64,000 nt of DNA from Acidobacteria bacterium AB60 (GCA_008682415.1 VANK01000015.1:62001-126000), one strand, 5' to 3'; counted from the first letter of the stretch, positions 32,419-42,264 are shown. A program made the numbers and translations. The notes: generated by a model not told the origin, from the sequence alone.

Positions 32419-33078
32419 ATGCGCTGGCTTGGTCAGGTTTGTCTGCTCTTCTTCCTTTTCGCAGGTCCCCTGTGGGCCGCAGAGGCGGAGTCTCGGCCGG
32501 TCACCAACATCTTTATCTTGCGCAGTGCGGAGCAGTTGCAGGGGCCGCACGTGGTGACCTACCGGGTGTTCGAGTGGAGCGAGGAGCGGGGGAAGTGGAT
32601 CTTTCCTGATTTTGGATACTTTGACACCGGTTATGGCAGGGAACAGATCTGGTTCGCGGGGGCGGGCGCGCACCTGTTGCGTACGCCGCGGATCAACTGG
32701 GAGCAAGACTTTTATGTGAGCCAGGAGGCCGGGCCGGAGTCCAAAAACCGGCGCGCGTTCTGGATCTGGCCGGTGGTGAATGTGCGCTTCCCGGCGAAGC
32801 TGTCGGCGCAGGTTGCGGCGTATCCGACGCTGCCTCTGAACCGGGCGCAGCGTTGGGGATACGATGTGGATCGCGCGAAGCTGGAGCGGCGGCTGGGCGC
32901 GCACTGGAGCGCGGGAGTCGGATATGCGGGCGGCATCTGCGAGACGCGCACCTGGGAGAGCAAGCCGTTTCTCACCGCGACGCACCGCACCAAACTGGGG
33001 AACTTCGAGGTATGGCTGCAGAAGATTCCGGGGGGATCGCAGGCGCAGGTGCGATATGTGCTGGTGAGGGGCGAGTGA
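32419..33078 (+). CDS. secreted protein of unknown function
   Basis: 219 aa from ATG 32419 with signal peptide (MRWLGQVCLLFFLFAGPLWA, cleavage near AEA). The mature part is rich in aromatic residues and in alternating hydrophobic strands (WIFPDFGYFDTGYGREQIWF, WSAGVGYAGGICETRTWESK), suggesting a beta-sheet protein in the outer membrane or periplasm. I do not recognise a family. It stands alone, followed by GTGA-type repeats. Confidence 0.6.
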   Translation: MRWLGQVCLLFFLFAGPLWAAEAESRPVTNIFILRSAEQLQGPHVVTYRVFEWSEERGKWIFPDFGYFDTGYGREQIWFAGAGAHLLRTPRINWEQDFYVSQEAGPESKNRRAFWIWPVVNVRFPAKLSAQVAAYPTLPLNRAQRWGYDVDRAKLERRLGAHWSAGVGYAGGICETRTWESKPFLTATHRTKLGNFEVWLQKIPGGSQAQVRYVLVRGE

Positions 33079-33165
33079 AGCAGTGATGGAGTGAAAGGTG
33101 AAGTAGTGAAGAAGTGATTAAGTGATGACGTGAGAGAGTGAAGAGGTCAAGAAGTGAAGAGGAGC
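33079..33165. repeat. GTGAAG-type simple repeat tract
   Basis: About ten irregular units of AGTGAAG or AGTGATG with 6-9 base periodicity directly follow the stop of the unknown secreted gene. The same kind of tract occurs at 35310-35345, 42058-42120 and 47341-47390. The remaining 130 bp to the phosphatase gene contain nothing identifiable. Confidence 0.7.
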
Positions 33166-33295
33166 GCGGGGGGGACCCGCGGTTGGGTGCAAGCCTGGAG
33201 TTCCCGCATCTTCCAATCCCAGGGGCGACGGACGTCTGGCTGCCCGGAGACCTGTGCTCCGGAGAGTGTTCGTTGCCGTGTTTCCGCCCAAGTTT

Positions 33296-35200
33296 TCATA
33301 CGCGCAGCATTGCTTGGGGGGCGGGCTCGAAGGTGAGGCTGAGCACTGTGATGTCGTCCTGCTGGCCGAACTGGCGGGCGGCTTCGGCGATCTGATGGGC
33401 TGATTGCGTGGCGAGGCCGCGGGCGCGCTCAAAGCCGAAGAGCTCGCGGTCCGGGCTCTGCGCTTCCACGACGCCATCGGAGAGAAAGGTGAGGATGTCT
33501 TCGGGCTGAAGCTGGACGCGTGCTTCGTGATACGCGGCTGCGGGGGTGAGGCCGAGGGGCAGGCCGCCTTCGAGGTCGAGTTCCGATCCGTTCCGGTAAG
33601 GCGGCAGGTGGCCGGCATTGGCGAGTGTCAAGACTCCGTCGGGGGAGAGGCGAGCGCAAAGACACGTGGTGAGGCCGCCAACGCCACTGGCGCACAGCAC
33701 CTGATTCAGGTGGGCGAGGACGTGGGCCGGCGCGTGGTGTTCGTGGCCCTCGCTGGCGCCGAGCAGCATGCAGCCGGTCATGCCGGCGGCGGTGCCTTTG
33801 CCGCTCACGTCGCCGAGCAGGAGCCATTGGGTTCCGTCGGAGAGGACGCGGCAGCGGTAGAAGTCTCCGCCCACCTCCTGCGCGGGCAGAAATACTGCTT
33901 GCGCGCGGATCTGCGGCCCGGTGTCGATGTGGCTGGGCACGAGGATGCGCTGGATCTCCTGGGCGGCGAGCATCTCGGTAGCCAGAGCGGCGCGTTCGCG
34001 GCTCGTGTGGCGGATGCGCTGGATGAGGAGCAGCGTCATGGCGAAGACGACGGCGGCGATCGCGATGGAACGCACGGTCTGGAAGGTGAGGAAGTAGAAC
34101 TGTCCGAGGGGCAACGGGGGAAACTGCGCCCCGAGGTAGAGCACATCCATCGCCATCCAGGAGGAGCAGACGGCGAACAGGACGAGCTGGGAGCGCGGGA
34201 GTTTGGTGATGGGCCAAAACGCGGCCAGGGGTGCGAAAGCGGTGATCACGTCGAGGGGGATGAGGATGTTTTGGCCCGCGGGCGCAACGTCGACCCAGTA
34301 ACGCCAAACGTAAGCAGCGCGGAGGGGGAGAAACGGGACGACCACGAGCAGAGAGGAGTACACGATCTGGAACCAAAGCAGGCCGCGGAAGAGAGGGTTG
34401 ATTTTGCGGCGGGTGAGGGCGAAGAAGAAGAGGATGTAGAAGATCTGGTCGGTGTTTCCGAGGGAGTAGAGGAGGTACTCCAGACGCGAGGGGAAGTGGA
34501 CGGATGCGGTGACGAGGAACTCGGTGAAGCGAATGATGACGAGCCCGATCCAGGTGAGCGCGGTCCAGAGAAGCAGGAGCTGGGAGCGATCAAAGAGATA
34601 GAGAGCGAGGAAGAATAGGCCGGCGGTGGCCATGAGCGCGTTGCATACCCAGATGATCCAGCGGGAGCGGACGGCGTTCCAGGTGGCTGCCTCGTAGCGA
34701 TCGCGCAGCAGGTGGGGATCTCCCAAGGAGATGGAGGGCAGGGGCTGCTGGCCGTAGACGGTGGGCGAGAAAGAGATGCGGACGGCGAGCTGCAGGAGGC
34801 GGCCGCGGGCGGCGAGGGCCGGAGACGAGTACTGGTTGAGGATGCCTTCGGTGTGATCGCCGGTGCGCACGTTGCCGGTGCGGGCGAGGAACTGGCCATC
34901 GAGGTAGATCTCGTATGCCGCGTTGCCGGAGACCTGAAGGACGGGCTGGATATCGAGGGCGAGTTCCGCCGGGTTGAGGGTGCAGCGAAGCCAGAACGAG
35001 GGCTCCTGAACGGTCTCCTCGCTCCACTGGGAGGCAGGCTGCCATGCGGACTCGTCGAGAGGGGCGGCGGCCCAGCGGACGTCGTCGCCTGGGCGGAAGA
35101 CGCAATGTTCCGGTGCAACGAACGGCGCGGACTGGCCGCAGGCTGCCTGCGCAATTGCGAGGATCACGACCACAGGGGCGAGCAGCAGAAGTCTTTTCAT
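33296..35200 (-). CDS. membrane-bound SpoIIE-type (PP2C-like) phosphatase
   Basis: 634 aa from ATG 35200. The signal peptide (MKRLLLLAPVVVILAIAQAA) leads to a periplasmic jelly-roll-like domain (about residues 30-180, VSGNAAYEIYLDGQFLART). Seven hydrophobic helices follow (about 185-400). A short coiled segment, ERAALATEMLAAQEIQRILVP, joins to the SpoIIE/PP2C domain. This has metal-binding VGGDFYRC, LLGDVSGKGTAAGMTGCML and FLSDGVVEAQSPDRELFG. Such proteins usually dephosphorylate anti-anti-sigma factors in a partner-switch cascade, with the sensor outside the membrane. It is divergent from the cyclic-nucleotide-type histidine kinase. Confidence 0.85.
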   Translation of the reverse strand: MKRLLLLAPVVVILAIAQAACGQSAPFVAPEHCVFRPGDDVRWAAAPLDESAWQPASQWSEETVQEPSFWLRCTLNPAELALDIQPVLQVSGNAAYEIYLDGQFLARTGNVRTGDHTEGILNQYSSPALAARGRLLQLAVRISFSPTVYGQQPLPSISLGDPHLLRDRYEAATWNAVRSRWIIWVCNALMATAGLFFLALYLFDRSQLLLLWTALTWIGLVIIRFTEFLVTASVHFPSRLEYLLYSLGNTDQIFYILFFFALTRRKINPLFRGLLWFQIVYSSLLVVVPFLPLRAAYVWRYWVDVAPAGQNILIPLDVITAFAPLAAFWPITKLPRSQLVLFAVCSSWMAMDVLYLGAQFPPLPLGQFYFLTFQTVRSIAIAAVVFAMTLLLIQRIRHTSRERAALATEMLAAQEIQRILVPSHIDTGPQIRAQAVFLPAQEVGGDFYRCRVLSDGTQWLLLGDVSGKGTAAGMTGCMLLGASEGHEHHAPAHVLAHLNQVLCASGVGGLTTCLCARLSPDGVLTLANAGHLPPYRNGSELDLEGGLPLGLTPAAAYHEARVQLQPEDILTFLSDGVVEAQSPDRELFGFERARGLATQSAHQIAEAARQFGQQDDITVLSLTFEPAPQAMLRV

Positions 35201-35266
35201 GAAAACTGGCGGCGCCTTCCGGGGGGTCAAGAAGAGGTGGGTTACCGGCAATATACAACATCAAGC

Positions 35267-35294
35267 AATGGGGAATGGGGAATAGGGAATGGGG
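35267..35294. repeat. four-unit AATGGGG tandem repeat
   Basis: The 7-bp unit AATGGGG occurs at 35267, 35274, 35281 (as AATAGGG) and 35288. It lies in the divergent region between phosphatase and kinase genes. A GTGAAAG-type tract follows it at 35310-35345. Confidence 0.8.
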
Positions 35295-35377
35295 AAGACG
35301 GCAACGGGTGAAAAAGTGAAAGAAGTGATGGTGGGTTGAGCGGTTGAGCGCGCCCGGCATAATCAATTGGGGGCTGG

Positions 35378-36793
35378 TTGATGATTACGTCATCTGAGTT
35401 GCGCGCGATTCCGGCATTTTCTGACCTGCCGGAGGACCAGATTGACTGGTTTCTCAGTCATGCGGAGGAGGCGTTTCTCGAGGCCGGATCGGCGTTTGTG
35501 CGGCAGGGCGATCCCGCGGACTGGATGTTCGTTTTTCTCGAAGGAATGTATCAATGGAGGGGCGAGTTCGGGGGCGACACGGTAGCGATTCCGGCGCAGG
35601 CGGGTGAAGTGAGCGGGGTGTTTCCTTTTTCCAGAATGAAGCAGTTTACCGTGTCCGGCGTCGCGATGACGGACGGACGGATTTTGAAGTTCCCTGCCGC
35701 GCGCCTTCCGGAACTGATCCAGAAGATGCCTGGATTGACGACGCGGCTTGTGGCCATGATGTCGGACCGGATTCGGGAGGGAACGCGGATCGAGCAGCAG
35801 CGGGACCGACTGGTTTCTCTGGGGAAGCTGGCGGCTGGATTCGCTCACGAACTGAACAATCCGGCATCGGCGGCCAAGCGGGCGACGACCCAACTGGCGA
35901 AGGCGGTGGAGAAGATGCGCGCGGCGAACGCCATTCTGTGGCGGCAATCCGTGGAGGAGACGGTGAAGACGCGGATCGAGGCGGAAGAGGCTGCTGTGAT
36001 GAGGTCCTGGGGGACGCATCAGGAGGGGGTGGCGCTCAGCGATCTGGAAGATGCGCTGGATCGAACTCTGCGGGACCACGGCTTCGCCGATTCGTGGGAG
36101 CTGTCGGCGGCACTGGCGCGCGCCGGAATGCAACCGGCGACTCTCAGGGCGCTGCTCTCAGATCTCGAACGCGACACGGCGGTCCCGGCGATTGCGCGCA
36201 TCGCGGCGGCCGCGGAGGTGTCGGTGCTTCTGGGGATGATCGAAAGCGGGACGTCCCGTGTTTCGGATCTGATTCAAGTGGTGAAGGAGTATACGTACCT
36301 GGGACAGGCGCCGACGCAGTGCGTGGATCTGGTTGCGAGTGTAGAAACCACGCTTGCCGCACTGCCTCATCTTTTGCAGGCAGGAATCGAAGTGCGCCGC
36401 GACTACGCCAAAGATCCGGTTGAAGTGAATGGGGCGGGGACGGAGCTGAACCAGGTGTGGGCGAACCTGATTGAGAACGCGATTGAAGCCATGGCGGGAA
36501 GAGGCCAGCTTCGGCTACGGATCTCGCGCGAGGATCGCTTCGGGGTGGTGGAGATTGGGGACAGCGGCGCGGGAATCCCGGAGGCGGTGCGGCCTCACAT
36601 CTTCGATCCATTTTTTACGACGAAGGGTGTGGGCGAGGGGACGGGGCTGGGACTGAGCACCGTACAGACGATTGTGAGAAAGCACGGTGGCCACATGATG
36701 GTCGATAGCCGGCCCGGGGACACGCGGTTCCAAGTGTGGCTGCCACTGATGGCGGCCGCCGGGTCGGAGAGTTCCGAGGGAGTGGAGAGGTGA
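35378..36793 (+). CDS. histidine kinase with N-terminal cyclic-nucleotide-binding-like domain
   Basis: 471 aa, no membrane helix. A CNMP-type sensor (residues ~10-135, IPAFSDLPEDQIDWFLSHAE) lacks a convincing phosphate-binding cassette. Next is the dimerisation/phosphoacceptor helix LGKLAAGFAHELNNPASAAK with His157. A long linker (~170-330) with helical regions follows, then the HATPase domain: NLIENAIEAMAGRG (N box), VEIGDSGAGIPEAV (G1), FFTTKGVGEGTGLGLSTVQT (F/G2). This combination is known in CNMP-HisKA proteins that respond to redox or other cues. No response regulator lies next to it. It is divergent from the SpoIIE phosphatase. Confidence 0.85.
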   Translation: MMITSSELRAIPAFSDLPEDQIDWFLSHAEEAFLEAGSAFVRQGDPADWMFVFLEGMYQWRGEFGGDTVAIPAQAGEVSGVFPFSRMKQFTVSGVAMTDGRILKFPAARLPELIQKMPGLTTRLVAMMSDRIREGTRIEQQRDRLVSLGKLAAGFAHELNNPASAAKRATTQLAKAVEKMRAANAILWRQSVEETVKTRIEAEEAAVMRSWGTHQEGVALSDLEDALDRTLRDHGFADSWELSAALARAGMQPATLRALLSDLERDTAVPAIARIAAAAEVSVLLGMIESGTSRVSDLIQVVKEYTYLGQAPTQCVDLVASVETTLAALPHLLQAGIEVRRDYAKDPVEVNGAGTELNQVWANLIENAIEAMAGRGQLRLRISREDRFGVVEIGDSGAGIPEAVRPHIFDPFFTTKGVGEGTGLGLSTVQTIVRKHGGHMMVDSRPGDTRFQVWLPLMAAAGSESSEGVER

Positions 36794-37217
36794 AGAAGCG
36801 GAAGAAGAGTCCCGGCCCGGCAGACCTCGGTTGAGGGACGCCTGTGAGAGTTGAGAATCAGTAACAGAGCGAGCCATCATCGCTGGTCTCCAAAGGAGAG
36901 AGACGGAGAGCACCTTCAGTTTGATGGAGGTGTGGCGGAGTTCCTGGCCAGGCGCGTTTCCATCCGGCCCTCCGTTTCCATCGAAGGGTGGAATTATCGT
37001 CCCATCGATGATCCGAGGTTCCACTCCACCGAATGCATGTAGGTGAAGTTCGGGTCGGGCGGTTAGGTTGGGCGTAATCTTCCCCATCGTGTTTGTCCGC
37101 CTCGCACGCGGACCGCGAATGTTCCAAGGAAATCAGAACAAACACGAACTTCCGGTTGGTTGTGGGAAATGCAGGCGCGCAGCGCGCTTGGCTCGGGTGC
37201 GCTTATGGAGGTCGGTG
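36794..37217. other. gene-free region upstream of the TonB receptor
   Basis: 424 bp. It begins with a GTGAAGAAG-type tract at 36790 and then has no recognisable gene, tRNA or strong hairpin. It must contain the receptor promoter. Short open frames in both strands lack ribosome sites and similarity. Confidence 0.4.
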
Positions 37218-40200
37218 ATGTTCCGAAGGATGGCAGTTCTCTGGATGTGTTGGGCGGCGATGGTGATGGTAGCCGTGACGCAGAACAACTACGCGGTGGT
37301 GCGCGGTGCGGTGACCGATCCGCACCGGAAGGCGGTGGTGGGGGCACATATTCATATTGTTTCCGCGGAGACGAGTGCGGGGCGCGAGGTGACCTCGAAC
37401 GAATCGGGGCTGTACGAGATCGCGGGACTGCAGCCCGGCGCGTACACCCTGACGGTGAATAGCACGGGCTTCAGCCAGGTAAGTGAAGGCATTCACCTGG
37501 AGGTAGGCCAGCAGGCGACGTTGGATTTTGCCCTGCAGGTGGGAAGCCAGGAGCAGACAGTCGAGGTGACCGCGTCCACGGAGGTGCTGAAGACGCAGGA
37601 CTCGAGCGTGGGGGCGGTGGTGGAGAAGCACTCGGTGGATTCACTGCCATTGAATGGCCGCATGCTGATTGACCTGGTGATGACGGTGCCGGGCGCGCAC
37701 TTGAGCCACGGGGCAGCCTCCGGAGACATGAGCGCGCTGTACTGGAGGCCGGGGCAGCGTTCGGCTGTGTCGATTGGCGGCAGCCGGCCGAATGCGAACT
37801 ACTTTCTGCTGGATGGCGCGACGAACACCGATCCGACGTTCAATGCGCAGAACCTGTCGCCTTCGCCGGACGATGTGCAGGAGTTCCAGGTACAGACGAG
37901 CAGCTACTCCGCCGATATGGGAGGCGCGGGCGGCGGCCAGATCAATATTGTGACGCGCTCCGGCACGGGGACGGTGCATGGGACGGTGTACGAGTATCTG
38001 CGCAACGGTGCGATGGATGCGCACAGCTTCAATCAGATGGGGAATGCGAATTTCCTGATCCAGAACAACTTTGGGGGCGCGGTGGGTGGGCCTTTGAAGC
38101 GTCACGGGAAGACGTACTTCTTTATGAACTACGAGGCGCTGCGGCACGTGGAGACGATGGTGATGATCGACACCGTCCCCACTGCGGAGGAGATGGCGGG
38201 GGACTTCAGCGACAGCGGCGTCGATATCTACGATCCCAATACGACGCAGGCCAATCCCGCATACAATCCGAGCCTGCCGGTGAGCGCGTCGAACCCGCAA
38301 TACATCCGGCAGCAGTTCTCATACAACGGGAAGCTGAATGTGATTCCGCCGGACCGCATTACGCATGCGGCACAAGTGATGTTGAACCAGTACGTGCCGC
38401 AGCCCAACACGATGGGCATGGGCAACATGACGATGATGGGACAGCCGACGGTGATCGGGGCGGGGAACGACGCCAACAACTACATGGATGAGCGTAAGGA
38501 GCACATGTTCAACGACCAGGGAACGGTGCGTGTGGACCACAGCTTTGCGAACGGAGATACGGCGTTCTTCCGCTACTCGATCGGCAGCGAGCATGGGTTT
38601 ATGCCGCAGATGCTTCCCGGTTTCGGGCTGAACCACAACAATCTTGCGCAGCAGAGCGTGCTGGCGTGGAGTCATACGATCTCGCAGAGCGTGGTGAATG
38701 CAGCGACGCTGGCGGTATCGCGGCTGGCGATGACGCACACGACGGAGAGCGCATACAAGAACGACATCATCGCGCAGCTAGGCATTGGCGGACTGGTTGG
38801 TTATCCGAGCCAGTGGGGCGCGCCGTATTTCAGCGTGCAGGGCTACTCGGTGTTTGGCGACAACTGGCTGGCGACACCGATGGCGGTGTGGGACACGATT
38901 ATCGAAGGGCGGGATGCCGTGAACTGGCAGGTGGGACGGCACAGCCTGAAGTTTGGCGGGGGGTACCAGGATTTCATCTGGCCGATGTGGGCGTACGTGC
39001 AGTCGCGCGGGTTCTACCAGTTCACCAACGGGTTTACCACGCAGTATGCGTTCAACGATGGCAGCACGGGGTCAGCGCTGGCCAGCTTCATGCTGGGATT
39101 GCCCTCGGTCCGCCAGGCTCAGACGGGGGGCACGCCGCGCATGCAGCTGCGCCAGTGGAGCATGCACGGCTATGGGCAGGACGCGTGGCGCGCAACGCCG
39201 ACCACGACGATCAACTACGGGCTGCGATATGAATATCAGGCTCCGCTGCACGACCTGGATTTTACGAACAGCAACATCGCGATCAGCAACAGCGGCGTAC
39301 CGCAGATTTTTATCGGCGGGCAGGCGGGTTACCCGAGCGGGCTGATGTACGCCAACCATCTGCGCTTTGCGCCGCGCGTTGGATTTGCACAGGTGGTGAG
39401 CCGGCTGGGCGTGGTGCTGCACGGTGCTTACGGCATCTTTTATACGCCGGTGGATATGAACACATGGTGCAACCAGCGCCATAATGTGCCCCTGATCTTT
39501 CCGCAGACGAGCCAGAGCAATCCTTTTCTGCCCAGCATCACCTCGTTGAACTTTCCGTCGCCGGTGCTGGGTACAACCGTGACGAGCTACACGGCACTGC
39601 AACTGCATGCGCCCCCGCAGTATATCCAGCAGTGGAGCTTCTCGATCGAAAAGCAAGTGGGGGCGGAGACGACGCTCGAAGCGGGCTACCTCGGGGCACG
39701 CGGTTTCCATTTGCAACGCGCGCATTTGATCAACAATGCGCAACCAGGGCCGGGACTGATTCAGCCGCGGCGTCCGTTCCCGAAGGTGAGCTTTGTGGCG
39801 AACACGACCTTCCCGGAGTGGGTGAAGGTGGCGAGCAGCGCGCAGCCCATCAGTACTCTGAACCTGCTGGAGAACACGGCGCAGAGCTGGTACGACGCCG
39901 GTTATGTGAACGCGCGGCGGCGCTTCGCGCATGGGCTCAGCTTCCTGGCGAACTACACGTTTGCCAAGGCGCTGGACAATGCGCCGGACTTCCGCTCGCC
40001 GATGTTCGAGCCGGCAACGCCGCAGAACAACAGCGATCTGGCTGCGGAGAAGGGTCCAGGATGCGATGTGCGCCACCGGTTCGCGACGTCGATTGTGTAC
40101 AGTCCGGCGGCGTTGCAGGCGAATGCACTGACGCGCGCACTAACCCGTGATTGGCGCGGGTCCCTTACCTTTCAGGCGCAGACCGGATATCCAATGACGA

Positions 40201-40601
40201 TCAATGTGTTTGGGGACACGGCCAACGCTGGAGTGGTTGTGGGGGAGAACCCGATTCGGGCGAACCTTACGGGCAAAGCCGTGTTTGGAACAGGGACGCA
40301 CAATGCAACGACGTGGTTCGACCCCGCAGCCTTTGCGGCTCCGCCGGCGTATACCTTCGGCAACTCGTCGCGGAATTCGGTGTATGGCCCAGGCACGCAA
40401 ACGATGGACTTCGGATTGGTGCGGGTCTTCGGGTTTGTGGAGAAATCGCACCTGGAAACCCGCGCGGAGTTCTTCAACCTGTTGAATCACACGAATCTGG
40501 GCACGCCGAATCGTTTTGTGAATACGTCTAGCTTCGGAAGCATAACGGAGGCGTCGACTCCGGGAAGGGAGATTCAGTTGAGCGCACGGCTGAGCTTTTG
40601 A
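37218..40601 (+). CDS. TonB-dependent receptor with carboxypeptidase regulatory-like domain (Oar-like)
   Basis: 1127 aa from ATG 37218 with GGAGG 6 bases upstream. The signal peptide is about 1-22 (VLWMCWAAMVMVAVTQ). A carboxypeptidase-regulatory-like Ig domain (residues ~25-110, VVRGAVTDPHRKAVVGAHIH, GLYEIAGLQPGAYTLTV) precedes a plug region with SVDSLPLNGRMLIDLVMTVP and GGGQINIVTRSGTGTVHG. A long 22-strand barrel ends in RLSF with a terminal Phe. This is the Oar/SusC-like layout common in Acidobacteria for uptake of polymers or large compounds. The substrate is unknown; no SusD or substrate-degrading enzymes are adjacent. Confidence 0.9.
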   Translation: MFRRMAVLWMCWAAMVMVAVTQNNYAVVRGAVTDPHRKAVVGAHIHIVSAETSAGREVTSNESGLYEIAGLQPGAYTLTVNSTGFSQVSEGIHLEVGQQATLDFALQVGSQEQTVEVTASTEVLKTQDSSVGAVVEKHSVDSLPLNGRMLIDLVMTVPGAHLSHGAASGDMSALYWRPGQRSAVSIGGSRPNANYFLLDGATNTDPTFNAQNLSPSPDDVQEFQVQTSSYSADMGGAGGGQINIVTRSGTGTVHGTVYEYLRNGAMDAHSFNQMGNANFLIQNNFGGAVGGPLKRHGKTYFFMNYEALRHVETMVMIDTVPTAEEMAGDFSDSGVDIYDPNTTQANPAYNPSLPVSASNPQYIRQQFSYNGKLNVIPPDRITHAAQVMLNQYVPQPNTMGMGNMTMMGQPTVIGAGNDANNYMDERKEHMFNDQGTVRVDHSFANGDTAFFRYSIGSEHGFMPQMLPGFGLNHNNLAQQSVLAWSHTISQSVVNAATLAVSRLAMTHTTESAYKNDIIAQLGIGGLVGYPSQWGAPYFSVQGYSVFGDNWLATPMAVWDTIIEGRDAVNWQVGRHSLKFGGGYQDFIWPMWAYVQSRGFYQFTNGFTTQYAFNDGSTGSALASFMLGLPSVRQAQTGGTPRMQLRQWSMHGYGQDAWRATPTTTINYGLRYEYQAPLHDLDFTNSNIAISNSGVPQIFIGGQAGYPSGLMYANHLRFAPRVGFAQVVSRLGVVLHGAYGIFYTPVDMNTWCNQRHNVPLIFPQTSQSNPFLPSITSLNFPSPVLGTTVTSYTALQLHAPPQYIQQWSFSIEKQVGAETTLEAGYLGARGFHLQRAHLINNAQPGPGLIQPRRPFPKVSFVANTTFPEWVKVASSAQPISTLNLLENTAQSWYDAGYVNARRRFAHGLSFLANYTFAKALDNAPDFRSPMFEPATPQNNSDLAAEKGPGCDVRHRFATSIVYSPAALQANALTRALTRDWRGSLTFQAQTGYPMTINVFGDTANAGVVVGENPIRANLTGKAVFGTGTHNATTWFDPAAFAAPPAYTFGNSSRNSVYGPGTQTMDFGLVRVFGFVEKSHLETRAEFFNLLNHTNLGTPNRFVNTSSFGSITEASTPGREIQLSARLSF

Positions 40602-40680
40602 AAAGCGGATGGAGAGAGGCTGAGGGTTTAATGGACTAACGGGCGCCGGCTTGAGGCGCTCCTTTGCGGCATCTGCGCTC

Positions 40681-41007
40681 TTAGTCGGGGCGCTTGTCCA
40701 TCCGGATCTCGCTGACCTGGATCACCGGCGCGATATTGGTGTATTTGGGAATGTCGTTCTGCAGGACATCGGCATGCGGCAAGAAGGCGCTGGTGAACGC
40801 CTCGACCGTGTCACAGGTGAAGTTGCAGATGGCGGTGAACGGAGGCTGCTGCTGGGGAGTTCCGCCCAGGATGCCGATGTCGACGGACACTGCCTTCACC
40901 GCGCTGCCCAGGAGCCCGATCGCCAGCGGCATATGCGTGTTGAGGTAGTAGTCCACGTCAAAGTGGCTCTCGGGGCTGCTCGGATAGAAGATGGAAACCT
41001 TGACCAT
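40681..41007 (-). CDS. EthD-family (ferredoxin-fold) protein
   Basis: 108 aa from ATG 41007: MVKVSIFYPSSPESHFDVDY, then YLNTHMPLAIGLLG, the EthD signature (FDxDYYxxxHxPL). The end VIQVSEIRMDKRPD is typical. These dimeric alpha-beta-barrel proteins are found with ether-degrading or antibiotic-biosynthesis enzymes, but their role is unclear. GGGAGG is one base from the ATG, closer than usual. The frame is open upstream to 41175, so a longer form cannot be excluded. It is divergent from the aldo/keto reductase, whose start lies 153 bp away. Confidence 0.7.
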   Translation of the reverse strand: MVKVSIFYPSSPESHFDVDYYLNTHMPLAIGLLGSAVKAVSVDIGILGGTPQQQPPFTAICNFTCDTVEAFTSAFLPHADVLQNDIPKYTNIAPVIQVSEIRMDKRPD

Positions 41008-41159
41008 ACCTCCCAGCTTACGCGTGACACCCGCGAGGGTTGGGCCAGGATGCGGGACCGGTCCGGTGGCAGGCGGGAGGAGTTGGTTGGCCGCGGGAAA
41101 TTCATCTCTGGTAATATCCGGGCATCCGGCTCGGCGCGGGTTGAGCCGCGGAGGTCGAG

Positions 41160-42050
41160 ATGAGTGCAACGACACGGCGCAGTTTTCTGAAGACGGGATT
41201 GGCTGCCGGAGCGATGGCGACGGTAGGCACGCTTCCCCTGGCCGCGGCCAAGCGGACCGCCACGGACACGGTGGTGCTGGGGAAGTCGAACCTGGCGGTC
41301 ACGCGGCTGGCCTTTGGGACCGGAACGGACAGCGGGGCGGTGCAAGCGGCGCTGGGACAGAAGGAGTTCACGCGCCAGGTTCGCTACGCGTACGACCGCG
41401 GCATCCGGTTCTTTGAGACGGCGGAGGCGTACCAGACGCCGGCGATGTTGGGCGAGGCGCTGAAGGGGCTTCCGCGCGACAGCTACCAGCTGATGACCAA
41501 GGTGACGACGTTCCACGAGGGAGTGAAACCGCAGGAGAAGTTCGACGATCTGCGACGGATCTCGCAGACGCAGTATTTCGACATCATGCTGCTGCACTGG
41601 CAGCACACGCCGGACTGGCCGGAGACGACGAAGCGCTGGCAGGAGGGGATCCTGGAGGCGCAGCAGAGGAAGGTTATTCGCACGCATGGGGCGAGCGTGC
41701 ATGGGCTGCCGGCGCTGCGGCAGATGCCGGGCACTAACTGGCTTGAGGTGGGGCTGATCCGCATCAACCACAACGGGGCGCGGATGGACGGGCCGACGTA
41801 TGACGACCGCAACTATCCGGACCACGTGACGGAGGTGGTGGATCATATCCACACCCTGAAGAAGGAAGGGCTGGGCGTGATCGGGATGAAGCTGTGCGGC
41901 GGGGGGCAGTTTGTGAACAGCCACGATGACCGCGTTAAGGCGATGCGGTTCGCGTTCCAGAATGCGGGGGTGGACTGCGCGACCGTAGGGTTCAAGAGCA
42001 CGCAGGAGATCGACGAGGCGATTACGAATATGAATCTGGCGCTGGCGTGA
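41160..42050 (+). CDS. Tat-exported aldo/keto reductase family protein
   Basis: 296 aa. Residues 1-30 have a twin-arginine signal (TTRRSFLKTGLAAGAMATVG). The barrel domain has LAVTRLAFGTGTDSG and FFETAEAYQTPAMLGEAL, where the expected catalytic Tyr follows Glu-Ala. YQLMTKVTTF supplies the Lys and IMLLHWQHTPDWPETTKRW the His. The N-terminal Asp-x-Ala-x-x-Tyr is changed to Glu-Thr-Ala-Glu-Ala-Tyr. Export of a nicotinamide-dependent enzyme through Tat in folded form is plausible. Substrate unknown. It is the only gene on this strand before the repeat-rich region 42051-42370. Confidence 0.75.
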   Translation: MSATTRRSFLKTGLAAGAMATVGTLPLAAAKRTATDTVVLGKSNLAVTRLAFGTGTDSGAVQAALGQKEFTRQVRYAYDRGIRFFETAEAYQTPAMLGEALKGLPRDSYQLMTKVTTFHEGVKPQEKFDDLRRISQTQYFDIMLLHWQHTPDWPETTKRWQEGILEAQQRKVIRTHGASVHGLPALRQMPGTNWLEVGLIRINHNGARMDGPTYDDRNYPDHVTEVVDHIHTLKKEGLGVIGMKLCGGGQFVNSHDDRVKAMRFAFQNAGVDCATVGFKSTQEIDEAITNMNLALA

Positions 42051-42057
42051 GGGGTGC

Positions 42058-42120
42058 GGGTGAAGAGGTGAATTGGTGATGGAGTGATGAGGTGATGAGT
42101 GAATCGGTGAAGAAGTGAAT
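42058..42120. repeat. GTGA-type simple repeat tract
   Basis: Irregular GGTGAAGAG, GGTGATGGAGTGATG and AGTGAATC units follow the aldo/keto reductase. The rest of the 320-bp gene-free interval to transaldolase holds a CCCGGCTAAAGCCGGG palindrome (about 42187-42204) and two hairpins. Confidence 0.7.
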
Positions 42121-42264
42121 TGAGGCCCGCGGAGTGCGCGGGCCTTCTTCGTTGCTGTGTTTGCCGGTTCGCTCGGGGCGTGCCCGCGAACCGCCCCCGG
42201 CTAAAGCCGGGCCTCCTCACTCGGTGCATTCAGTGGCTTAAAAGCCCTGCCCCCTTGGTTGGCA

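Noticed and set aside
36794..37217. Remnant transposase or small gene
   Set aside because: Short frames on both strands lack ribosome sites and similarity to any transposase that I can recognise.
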